From assembly GCA_937915065.1 (NCBI GenBank), contig CALDMR010000054.1, positions 1-28,334 of the forward strand: 28,334 nt of DNA, read 5' to 3'. The stretch is from an uncultured Clostridia bacterium. GTDB taxonomy: Bacteria; Bacillota; Clostridia; Oscillospirales; Oscillospiraceae. The stretch's first letter is position 1. Each line of letters begins with the position of its first letter. Shown one piece after another: positions 22,347-28,334 of this stretch. The notes under the pieces were generated by a model. The model searched no databases. It worked only from the letters and a program-made list of their open reading frames with translations, and was not told where the DNA came from. The position numbers and the translations under genes are program-made.

Positions 22347-22857
22347 TCTGATCCACCTCCTGTCTTAATATGTTCCGCGTGCGGTGCAGCCGGGCCCGCA
22401 CCGCGCTTTCCGTCAAACCAAACCCTGCCCCGATCTCCTTCGCACTTTCCAGCAGCACATAGTGCCGCAGAAAAATTTCCCCATCGGGCGGCAAGACCGC
22501 CAGGATCTGCTTCTGCAGCTCTTCCCCCAACAGCCCCGCTTCCAAAAATGCCGTGTCTTCCTGATCGCAGCCAAACAGCGGTACTTCTTGGCGCCGCCGC
22601 AGCTGCCGCCAGCGGTCAATGGCCAGATTGCGGGCTGTGGTGATCACAAAGCCCCGCAGCGTGTCAGCCCGCAGCGCGTCCCGCTTCTGCCAAACTGTCA
22701 GCACGGTGTCCGCCGCCACTTCTTCCACATCCTCCGGACGGGTGCTCAGCACCCGCCGCGCAATGGCTGCAGCCAGCGGCGCATACTGGGCACACAGCGC
22801 CCGGCCCCCCTCTTCTTTTCCCTCGCGCAGCATTTGCAGCAGCCTCGCATCATTCAT
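22339..22857 (-). CDS. ECF-type RNA polymerase sigma factor
   Basis: 172 residues. The sigma-2 region covers about residues 22-90 (RPEDVEEVAADTVLTVWQKR and GFVITTARNLAIDRWRQ), and sigma-4 about 110-165 (LPPDGEIFLRHYVLLESAKEI, then GLTESAVRARLHRTRNIL, the helix-turn-helix that reads the -35). SD GGGAGGAGG lies seven bases before the ATG. It overlaps the anti-sigma gene. An ECF-like promoter is possible upstream (TGCACC at 22907-22912, 17 bases, CGTA at 22886-22889, minus strand), which would fit autoregulation. Confidence 0.94.
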   Translation of the reverse strand: MNDARLLQMLREGKEEGGRALCAQYAPLAAAIARRVLSTRPEDVEEVAADTVLTVWQKRDALRADTLRGFVITTARNLAIDRWRQLRRRQEVPLFGCDQEDTAFLEAGLLGEELQKQILAVLPPDGEIFLRHYVLLESAKEIGAGFGLTESAVRARLHRTRNILRQEVDQNG

Positions 22858-22885
22858 CGTAGCGCCTCCTCCCTTCTATTCTGTA

Positions 22886-22912
22886 TACGCTGCAATTCAT
22901 CAAAACGGTGCA
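22886..22912 (-). promoter_or_regulatory. Possible autoregulated ECF promoter
   Basis: Minus-strand TGCACC and CGTA separated by 17 bases resemble SigW-like TGAAAC-N16-CGTA. Only the -10 part is a good match. Confidence 0.3.
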
Positions 22913-22943
22913 AAAAAATCATAATTTTTATGGTTCTCGATAA

Positions 22944-22975
22944 AAAAGGGGAAACGGTATGCCGTTTCCCCTTTT
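22944..22975. terminator. Terminator between the MATE gene and the sigma factor gene
   Basis: AAAAGGGGAAACGG and CCGTTTCCCCTTTT form a 14-bp stem with a TATG loop. A T-run follows on both strands. It ends the MATE transcript on the minus strand. Confidence 0.88.
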
Positions 22976-22989
22976 GTTTCCTATGCTTC

Positions 22990-24300
22990 TTATGCCGCCC
23001 TGCGCGTCCGCCAAAAGAGCACCAGGGCCACCACCAGGGTCAGAGCTTCGGTCGCAGGGAACGAACACCACACACCAGCCATCCCCCACAGGCGGGACAG
23101 CACCAACACCAGCGCCACCACGCCCACCAGGCCGCGGCTGATGGATACGACAAAAGACGCCCGGGTCTGCTCCACCGCCGCAAAGGAAGCGGCCAGCATC
23201 AAGTTCACACCGGTGAGCCAGAAGCCCACGAAATAAATGCGCAGCCCGGGGATCGCCAAGTCTGTCAGCACGGGATCATGGGCACTATTGAAGATTTCCG
23301 CAATCTGCGGAGCAAACACCGTCACGCCCAACCAGACCACGCCGCCCAGCACCACAGCAGTAATCAATCCGTAGCGGATCACTTGATGCTCCTGCCGGTC
23401 CATTCCCCGCGCATAGTAATCCGAGATCAGCGGCTGACTGCCCTGGGTCACACCGTTGAAAATGCTGATGACCACATAGGCTGTGTTTGCCACAATGCCA
23501 TAGGCTGCCACGCCCAGGTTCCCCGCCAGGCCGAAAATGACCATATTGAACACCAGGATCACAATGCAGGAGGACACTTCGCCGATAAACGCCGAAATGC
23601 CCAAACCGCAGCATTTTGCCGCAATTCTGAAAGACGGCAGGCAGCGGCGCAGGTGAAAACTGTTTCTGCGGCGCAGGATATGGCCGCACAGCAGCACCAG
23701 CAAACTGACCGTGGGCGAGATTCCCGTAGCCAGTGCCGCGCCAAACATCCCCATATCCAGGGGATACACAAACACATAGTCCAGCACCACATTCACAAAG
23801 CTGCCGCTGAGCATGGCCGCCATGGCCAGCCGCGGCCCCTCGTCGTTTCGAACAAAGGCCACCAGAATATTATTCAGGGTGAAACAAGGCGCAAAGGTGA
23901 GCAGCACCGCAATGTACATGCTCGTCAGCCCAACTGCATCTTCATTGGCCCCCAGCAGCGCTGCCAGCGGCTCAGATGCGCACCAGCCCACCAGCATAAA
24001 AATTACACTAATCAACGCACCGAAAAGAATCATTTGAGTAAAAGCCCGGTTTCCCTGTTCCGTTTCACCGCGGGCACGGTGAATAGCAAACAGCGTGGCG
24101 CCGCCCACGCCCAGCATCAGGCCGATACCATTCATAGCGCTGTAGGTCGGAATTGCAAAATTCAGCGCCGCCAGACCAATAGCGCCCACTTTATTCGAAA
24201 TAAAAAAGGTATCTGCCAAAATATAGCAGGACAGGCCAATCATACTCAGCACACTGGGCGCCAAATAGCGCGCAAAGCGCCGCGATACCGTTTCTTCCAT
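22990..24300 (-). CDS. MATE-family efflux transporter
   Basis: Integral membrane protein of 436 residues, about 12 hydrophobic segments in two halves. Family features: SVLSMIGLSCYILADTFFIS in the first segments, GVGGATLFAIHRARGE, and in the second half FNGVTQGSQPLISDYYARG. MATE proteins export cationic drugs or metabolites with H+ or Na+ gradients. The ATG at 24300 follows AAAGGAAG; the ATG at 24327 in the same frame lacks an SD. The frame further up to 24432 runs through the leader terminator, so it is not coding. Expression is probably controlled by that leader. Confidence 0.92.
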   Translation of the reverse strand: MEETVSRRFARYLAPSVLSMIGLSCYILADTFFISNKVGAIGLAALNFAIPTYSAMNGIGLMLGVGGATLFAIHRARGETEQGNRAFTQMILFGALISVIFMLVGWCASEPLAALLGANEDAVGLTSMYIAVLLTFAPCFTLNNILVAFVRNDEGPRLAMAAMLSGSFVNVVLDYVFVYPLDMGMFGAALATGISPTVSLLVLLCGHILRRRNSFHLRRCLPSFRIAAKCCGLGISAFIGEVSSCIVILVFNMVIFGLAGNLGVAAYGIVANTAYVVISIFNGVTQGSQPLISDYYARGMDRQEHQVIRYGLITAVVLGGVVWLGVTVFAPQIAEIFNSAHDPVLTDLAIPGLRIYFVGFWLTGVNLMLAASFAAVEQTRASFVVSISRGLVGVVALVLVLSRLWGMAGVWCSFPATEALTLVVALVLFWRTRRAA

Positions 24301-24335
24301 TGCTTCCACTTCCTTTTCTGATTTCATTGGCATAC

Positions 24336-24382
24336 AAAAAACCCCTGACGCTCCAACCAAAGACCTATCGGAACGTCCGGGG
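24336..24382 (-). terminator. Intrinsic terminator inside the MATE leader
   Basis: On the minus strand CCCC-G-GACG (24374-24382) pairs with CGTC-A-GGGG (24342-24350), with an inner TCC/GGA pair, followed by six T. It lies about 40 bases before the start codon and so should attenuate MATE expression. Confidence 0.72.
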
Positions 24383-24418
24383 GCATTTCTTCCGCTGCCC
24401 GGTGACAGCGGATGCCAT
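24365..24418 (-). CDS. Candidate 17-residue leader peptide upstream of MATE
   Basis: ATG at 24418, then a basic 17-residue reading frame MASAVTGQRKKCPRTFR ending in TAG. Its 3' end overlaps the 5' arm of the leader terminator, which is what an attenuation leader peptide would need. There is no good SD, only GGAT at a distance. It is equally possible that the frame is accidental. Confidence 0.25.
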   Translation of the reverse strand: MASAVTGQRKKCPRTFR

Positions 24419-24431
24419 ATCTGATTATCCA
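24383..24431 (-). promoter_or_regulatory. Aptamer-like structured element in the MATE leader
   Basis: GGCAT (24412-24416) pairs with ATGCC (24382-24386), enclosing a hairpin CCGCTG/CAGCGG (24392-24411) and the asymmetric strand AAGAA. The outer stem abuts and slightly overlaps the terminator arm, so folding of one could affect the other. No known riboswitch class was recognised. Confidence 0.4.
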
Positions 24432-24437
24432 AGCGGT

Positions 24438-24466
24438 ACTATACCAAAACCGCCTGTGTCTGTCAA
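24438..24466 (-). promoter_or_regulatory. Strong sigma-A promoter for the MATE gene
   Basis: Perfect TTGACA (24461-24466), 17-base spacer, TATAGT (24438-24443) on the minus strand. It predicts a transcript start near 24431 and a leader of about 130 bases. Confidence 0.82.
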
Positions 24467-24583
24467 GAGCGCAGCGGCACAAACTGGTCACGGCTGTCCT
24501 ATTTTTCCGCAAATTCGTGCCATTTTCCGCGCAGCCATTGTACTATAATATTGTTTAAGATTGGATACAAGGAGGAATGCGCC

Positions 24584-24895
24584 ATGAAAAAACTGCTGGT
24601 CGGTTTTCTGCTGATCACTGCTCATGCAGATCCGCGGCGGGATTGCGCCTGCATCCGGAACGAAGATGCGATCATCCTCTTTTTCACTGTGAACAGCTAT
24701 ACCCAGGCAGAGCAATATGCCAAGGTGCTGGCCGCCATCGGCTGCGACACGATCGAGTTGTGCCCCGGCTTCGGCAACGAGGGCGTGGGCCGCATCCAAA
24801 AAGCTGTGGGGCCCTATGTGCCCGTGGGTGTTGTGCGCTTCGACTGTTATCCCGGCACCGGTCCCCATTCCGTGGACTGGCAGCAGAAAAAATAA
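24584..24895 (+). CDS. DUF6506-like protein
   Basis: 103 residues, soluble. The C-terminal half IELCPGFGNEGVGRIQKAVG followed by VPVGVVRFD is the recognisable block of the DUF6506 family, small proteins of unknown function in anaerobes. The first residues MKKLLVGFLLITAHADP look like a hydrophobic strand rather than a signal peptide. The ATG at 24584 follows AAGGAGGA; the frame is open upstream to 24551 without an SD. A TATAAT at 24544-24549 may be its -10, with no good -35. A terminator follows. Family recognised from memory of the motif, moderate certainty. Confidence 0.78.
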   Translation: MKKLLVGFLLITAHADPRRDCACIRNEDAIILFFTVNSYTQAEQYAKVLAAIGCDTIELCPGFGNEGVGRIQKAVGPYVPVGVVRFDCYPGTGPHSVDWQQKK

Positions 24896-24911
24896 TCCTC
24901 TTTTATACAAC

Positions 24912-24950
24912 AAGCGCCCTCCGGTTCATTGGCCGGAGGGCGCTTTTATT
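24912..24950 (+). terminator. Terminator after the DUF6506-like gene
   Basis: A 13-bp stem AAGCGCCCTCCGG/CCGGAGGGCGCTT with an 8-base loop, then TTTTATT. Its T-tract runs into the stop codon of the convergent kinase-like gene, so it may serve both. Confidence 0.85.
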
Positions 24951-25584
24951 ATCCATTTTCCGCTTCCAGCTGGGAACGGACTTCCAGATACTGCAGGATC
25001 TCCTGCATAGTGCCTTCAAAGCCCAGCACACCGCTGTTCAGCGACAGGTCATAATTTCGGGCGTCATACCAATCCCGCCCCGTATGGTGCTTATAGAACT
25101 TCGCACGATAGTCATCAATATGCGCAATCTTTTTCTGCACATCTTCCCGTTCCATGGAATTGACCTTCATGGCCTGCTCCAGGCAGAAAGCTGCATCGGC
25201 ATGCACAAACACACGCACCACATCTGTGCGCTGCCGCAGCACATAATCGGCGCAGCGGCCCATCAGCACACAGGGCCCCATGTCTGCCAATTGGCGAATC
25301 ACCTTTGCCTGGTACTCAAACAGTGCATCGTCCGTCAGATAAGATTTATTGCTTTCGTTCTGCACGCTCGTATCCCGATTGCGGTGATTGCGCAGCCGGG
25401 TCACCAGATCGGGCTTGAGCTGTTCGTCGGAAAACAGCACCGGGTTGATGCCGCTATCTTCCGATGCCATCGCAATGATCTCGCGGCCATAAAAGGGGAT
25501 CTGCAGCTTGTTTGCCAGCATTTTGCCCACGGTTTTTCCACCGGAGCCATACTGCCGGGCAATGGTAATAATATACGGTTTCAT
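24949..25584 (-). CDS. Cytidylate kinase-like family protein
   Basis: 211 residues. A P-loop begins the protein: IITIARQYGSGGKTVGKMLA, then IPFYGREII, the pattern of the cytidylate-kinase-like family (PF13189-type), which is distinct from true Cmk. The later VLMGRCADYVLRQRTDVVRVFVHAD and KYHK-like KFYKHHTGRDWYD segments also fit. The true substrate is unknown. SD AAGGAGGG precedes the ATG. It lies 14 bases downstream of livF with no terminator, so it is probably the last gene of the branched-chain amino acid transport operon; why is not clear. Confidence 0.9.
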   Translation of the reverse strand: MKPYIITIARQYGSGGKTVGKMLANKLQIPFYGREIIAMASEDSGINPVLFSDEQLKPDLVTRLRNHRNRDTSVQNESNKSYLTDDALFEYQAKVIRQLADMGPCVLMGRCADYVLRQRTDVVRVFVHADAAFCLEQAMKVNSMEREDVQKKIAHIDDYRAKFYKHHTGRDWYDARNYDLSLNSGVLGFEGTMQEILQYLEVRSQLEAENG

Positions 25585-25598
25585 ACCGGCCCCTCCTT

Positions 25599-26306
25599 TT
25601 ATTCGCCCAAATAGGCTTTTTTAATGGAATCGTCGTTCAGCAGATCCGCAGCCCGGCCTTCCTTGCTGATGCGTCCCGTTTCCAGCACATAGGCCCGGTC
25701 TGCAATGGAGAGGGCCTTTTTTGCGTTCTGTTCCACCAGCAGCACCGTGGTTCCTGCCGCAGAAACTTTCTCAATGATCTTGAAGATCTCGCCGACAAAC
25801 AGTGGGGACAGGCCCATGGAAGGCTCATCCAGCAGCAGGAGCCGGGGCTTGGACATCATGGCCCGGCCCATGGCCAGCATCTGCTGTTCGCCGCCAGACA
25901 GGGTGCCCGCCGCCTGCTTTTTGCGTTCTTCCAGCCGGGGAAACCAGCTGTAAACTTCCTTCAGGGAATCCGGCACCTCACCCTTGGGCCGGGTATAAGC
26001 CCCCATGCGCAAATTCTCTTCCACCGTCAGATTTGCAAACACCCGGCGGCCCTCCGGCACATGGCCCATACCCAGGCGCACAATGGCATGGCCCGGTTTT
26101 TTCGTGATATCCTTCCCCTCAAACACCACTCTACCGCTTTTTGACGGCAGCAAACCGGTCACGGTATGCAGCGTTGTGGTTTTTCCGGCGCCGTTGGCGC
26201 CGATCAGCGCCACCACTTCTCCCTCGTTGACCTCAAAGGATACGTCATGCAGCGCATGGATCAGGCCGTAATAGACATTCAGATTGCTTACTTCCAGCAT
26301 TGCCAT
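25599..26306 (-). CDS. livF: Branched-chain amino acid ABC transporter ATP-binding protein LivF
   Basis: 235 residues. Walker A GANGAGKTT (36-44), signature LSGGEQQ (136-142), Walker B LLLLDEPS (156-163) and the switch His position replaced by LLVEQNA, as is typical of LivF. The ending SIKKAYLGE is also characteristic. Energises uptake of Leu/Ile/Val or related substrates together with LivG. SD GGAGGAAG is upstream; livG ends 16 bases before. Confidence 0.96.
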   Translation of the reverse strand: MAMLEVSNLNVYYGLIHALHDVSFEVNEGEVVALIGANGAGKTTTLHTVTGLLPSKSGRVVFEGKDITKKPGHAIVRLGMGHVPEGRRVFANLTVEENLRMGAYTRPKGEVPDSLKEVYSWFPRLEERKKQAAGTLSGGEQQMLAMGRAMMSKPRLLLLDEPSMGLSPLFVGEIFKIIEKVSAAGTTVLLVEQNAKKALSIADRAYVLETGRISKEGRAADLLNDDSIKKAYLGE

Positions 26307-26322
26307 ACTTTGTCTTCCTCCT

Positions 26323-27081
26323 TCAGCCGCCGAGATATGCCGTGATGACCTCGGGATTGCTCAGCACCTCAGAGGGCGTTCCCTCCGCCAGCAGGCGGCC
26401 GAAGTTCAGCACATACAAATATTCACAGATACCCGAGACCAGGCGCATGTCATGCTCGATCAGCAGCACCGTCACATTGAACTCCTTGCGCACCAGTTCA
26501 ATGGTCTCCATCAGTTCCGCAGTCTCATTGGGATTCATGCCCGCAGCGGGTTCATCCAGCAGCAACAGCTTCGGATCTGTGGCCAGGGCCCGGGCAATCT
26601 CCAGCTTGCGCTGCTTGCCATAGGGCAGGTTAGACGCCTTGTAGTCCACCTGGCCGTCCAGGTCAAAGACCCGCAGGATCTCCATGGCCCGCTCATCCAT
26701 CTGCCGCTCCTTTTTCCGGTAAGAACCCACATGCAGCAGGCTCTCCGCCAGGGAATAGGTCACCTCGTTGTGAAAGCCCACCTTAACATTATCCAACACC
26801 GACAGTTTGCCGAACAGGCGGATATTCTGAAAAGTACGAGCAATGCCCATTTTGCAGATTTCGTGGGGTTTCTTCCCCACCAGGTTCTGTCCGTCCAAAC
26901 GGATACCGCCGTCTGTGGGGCGGTAAACACCGGTCAGCATATTGAACACTGTCGTTTTTCCGGCGCCGTTGGGGCCGATCAGACCGACCAGCGCCCCCTG
27001 CTCCAAGGACATGTTCAATTCATCCACGGCGCGCAGGCCGCCGAAGGAAATACCCAGATCTGTTACTTCCAGCAAAGCCAT
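26323..27081 (-). CDS. livG: Branched-chain amino acid ABC transporter ATP-binding protein LivG
   Basis: 252 residues. Walker A GPNGAGKTT (36-44), the LivG-specific ARTFQNIRLF, the signature LPYGKQR (152-158; LivG proteins have LSYG-type variants here rather than LSGGQ), Walker B LLLLDEP (172-178) and LLIEHDM with the switch His. Ends VITAYLGG as usual. The ATG follows the livM stop without a gap and its SD (AAGGGGGTGG) lies in the end of livM. Confidence 0.96.
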   Translation of the reverse strand: MALLEVTDLGISFGGLRAVDELNMSLEQGALVGLIGPNGAGKTTVFNMLTGVYRPTDGGIRLDGQNLVGKKPHEICKMGIARTFQNIRLFGKLSVLDNVKVGFHNEVTYSLAESLLHVGSYRKKERQMDERAMEILRVFDLDGQVDYKASNLPYGKQRKLEIARALATDPKLLLLDEPAAGMNPNETAELMETIELVRKEFNVTVLLIEHDMRLVSGICEYLYVLNFGRLLAEGTPSEVLSNPEVITAYLGG

Positions 27082-28155
27082 TTACGCCACCCCCTTTTTT
27101 TCTTCCGCCGCTTTCGCCTTTTTTACGGCACGGCGCTCCAACAGCCGCTCTTTCAGGCCGGAGTTATTAAACAGCATCAGCGCAATCAGCAAAATTGCGT
27201 AGACCAGCATGCGGTAATCGTTGAAATTCAGTGCGCGCAGCAGCTCCGGCAGCAGCGTCAGCAGCGCGGCGGCAATAATCGAACCCCAGATATTCCCCAG
27301 GCCGCCCAGCACCACGAACACCAGCACCAGGATCGACAGGTTGAAGTCAAACTTGGCCGCAGTAACCGTGGAATAGTTCATGGCATACAGGGTGCCCGCC
27401 ATACCGGCACAGGCAGCCGAGATCACGAACGCCATCAGCTTGAAACGGGTGGTGGACACGCCGACAGAATCGGCGGCAATGCGGTTGTCGCGCACAGCCA
27501 TAATGGCGCGGCCGTGGCGGCTGTTGATCAGGTTCAGCACCAGGAACAGCGTGACCAAAATCAGTACAAAACCCGCGGTAAAGGTGGAGATCTTATCAAT
27601 ACCGGAAACGCCGATGGGGCCGTTGATGATCATCTTTCCGCCCTCTTCCAGCACAAAGCCGGGTTTGATAATGCCGAAATGCAGGCCGCGGGAGTCGATG
27701 CCCACATAGAGCACCGTGATCAGGTTTTTGATGATCTCGCCGAACGCCAGCGTAACAATGGCCAGATAGTCGCCCTTCAGGCGCAGTACAGGTACACCCA
27801 CGATCACACCCACAATGGCCGCAGCCACAGCCGCAAAGACCATGGCAATCAGCAGGCGCAGCATGGGCGAACCCACGCTGTCGGCCAGCACAGAGGTAAC
27901 AACGATACCCGTGAATGCACCCACAGACATAAAGCCCGCATGGCCCAGAGACAGTTCACCCAGGATACCCACAGTCAGGTTCAGGGAAACCGCCATGACA
28001 ATATATGCGCAAATCGGAACCAACAGGCCGCTGAGTGCGTTGGAGATATTGCCGGACAGCACCAAAGACTGCATCACAACATAAGCCACGATCACAATGC
28101 CAAAGGCGATCACGGAGTCCTTGCGGCGATGCATCAGATTTTTCATAGTTTGCAT
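27082..28155 (-). CDS. livM: Branched-chain amino acid ABC transporter permease LivM
   Basis: 357 residues, about 9-10 hydrophobic segments. Family blocks: AVSLNLTVGILGELSLGHAG, LRLKGDYLAIVTLAFGEII, GRAIMAVRDNRIAADSVGV (the coupling EAA-like loop) and VLGGLGNIWGSIIAAALL. The frame is open to 28227, but GAGGTG six bases before the ATG at 28155 decides the start, which is 10 bases after the livH stop. The C-terminal tail is basic and Lys/Glu-rich. Forms the membrane channel with LivH. Confidence 0.95.
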   Translation of the reverse strand: MQTMKNLMHRRKDSVIAFGIVIVAYVVMQSLVLSGNISNALSGLLVPICAYIVMAVSLNLTVGILGELSLGHAGFMSVGAFTGIVVTSVLADSVGSPMLRLLIAMVFAAVAAAIVGVIVGVPVLRLKGDYLAIVTLAFGEIIKNLITVLYVGIDSRGLHFGIIKPGFVLEEGGKMIINGPIGVSGIDKISTFTAGFVLILVTLFLVLNLINSRHGRAIMAVRDNRIAADSVGVSTTRFKLMAFVISAACAGMAGTLYAMNYSTVTAAKFDFNLSILVLVFVVLGGLGNIWGSIIAAALLTLLPELLRALNFNDYRMLVYAILLIALMLFNNSGLKERLLERRAVKKAKAAEEKKGVA

Positions 28156-28165
28156 GCCCCACACC

Positions 28166-28334
28166 TCAGACTTTCTCGCTGACCTGCTTGCCCAGCAGTC
28201 CCGCAGGTTTGACCAGCAACACCACAATCAACACACCGAAGACGATGGCGTCGGCAATTTCCTGGGAAATGTAAGCACGGCTGAACACTTCGATCACACC
28301 CAGCAAAATACCGCCCAAAAATGCGCCGGGAATA
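28166..28334 (-). CDS. livH: Branched-chain amino acid ABC transporter permease LivH (C-terminal part, cut by the window edge)
   Basis: The last 55 residues of LivH: IPGAFLGGILLGVIEVFSRA, then ISQEIADAIVFGVLIVVLLV and KPAGLLGKQVSEKV, then TGA at 28166. This is the conserved final transmembrane region of LivH permeases. The 5' end lies beyond the window. Immediately followed by livM. The substrate-binding protein gene (livK type) is not in the window and may be upstream. Confidence 0.93.
   Translation of the reverse strand, partial: IPGAFLGGILLGVIEVFSRAYISQEIADAIVFGVLIVVLLVKPAGLLGKQVSEKV

Noticed and set aside
22384..24321. Long plus-strand frame opposite the ECF sigma and MATE genes
   Set aside because: Antisense shadow with His/Gln-rich composition; crosses a terminator.
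26284..28182. Long plus-strand open frame opposite livM-livG
   Set aside because: Shadow of the permease and ATPase genes; low-complexity His/Gln-rich text, no SD or domain.
1..28334. rRNA, tRNA, CRISPR arrays, IS elements, att sites
   Set aside because: Looked for conserved rRNA segments, cloverleaf-like sequences with CCA-proximal motifs, regularly spaced repeats and transposase-like frames with terminal repeats; none found by eye. A tRNAscan, Infernal and repeat search would be decisive.

Overview
The window looks like a chromosomal segment of a GC-rich, spore-forming, strictly anaerobic member of the Clostridia, probably Oscillospirales/Oscillospiraceae-like. This is inferred from gene content and style, not from a database match. 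The supporting genes are a small acid-soluble spore protein, spore maturation proteins SpmA and SpmB, a Clostridia-style AbrB with a C-terminal Cys4 zinc ribbon, L27 with the LQFF leader plus its processing protease Prp, and rubredoxin, flavodiiron and ferredoxin proteins. SD sequences are strong and close to AAGGAGG. No rRNA, tRNA, CRISPR array, insertion sequence or phage gene was seen.

Layout, left to right. (1) 0-3.1 kb, plus strand: a 57-residue 2[4Fe-4S] ferredoxin, then yabB-like tRNA methyltransferase, rsmI and a membrane protein of unknown function, facing abrB on the minus strand. This resembles the yabB-yabC(rsmI)-abrB order of Bacillus. (2) 3.2-4.3 kb: spmAB. (3) 4.3-8.1 kb, minus strand: an Rrf2 regulator, an unusual acyl-CoA dehydrogenase / ETF-alpha / rubredoxin triple fusion, and an A-type flavodiiron protein. 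These read as an oxygen or redox module. (4) 8.1-10.8 kb, minus: a TetM-like ribosomal GTPase fused to a YacP/Rae1-type NYN ribonuclease domain. (5) 11.0-12.2 kb, plus: three overlapping small genes of unknown function (membrane proteins and a PH-like protein).

(6) 12.2-13.8 kb is an accessory-looking AT-richer pocket. It holds a lipoprotein of unknown function, traces of decayed coding sequence, a run of hairpins ending in a strong terminator (possible small RNA), and an alpha/beta SASP gene at its right edge. (7) 14.1-16.6 kb, minus: rplU-prp-rpmA and then obg. (8) 16.6-20.0 kb, minus: mtnN-luxS (activated methyl cycle, AI-2 synthesis), a zinc-dependent phospholipase C-like protein and a UMF1-type MFS transporter. 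(9) 20.1-21.2 kb, plus: aldo/keto reductase with a C-terminal ferredoxin domain. (10) 21.3-22.9 kb, minus: an ECF sigma factor and DUF4179-type anti-sigma pair. (11) 23.0-24.5 kb, minus: a MATE transporter behind a structured leader with its own promoter and an intrinsic terminator before the gene. (12) 24.6-24.9 kb, plus: a DUF6506-like gene. (13) 24.9-28.3 kb, minus: livH (partial)-livM-livG-livF branched-chain amino acid ABC transporter, with a cytidylate-kinase-like gene at its 3' end.

The best candidates for something under-described are the TetM-like/NYN fusion (an A-site GTPase joined to an A-site ribonuclease), the acyl-CoA dehydrogenase/ETF/rubredoxin fusion next to its plausible flavodiiron partner, and the MATE leader.
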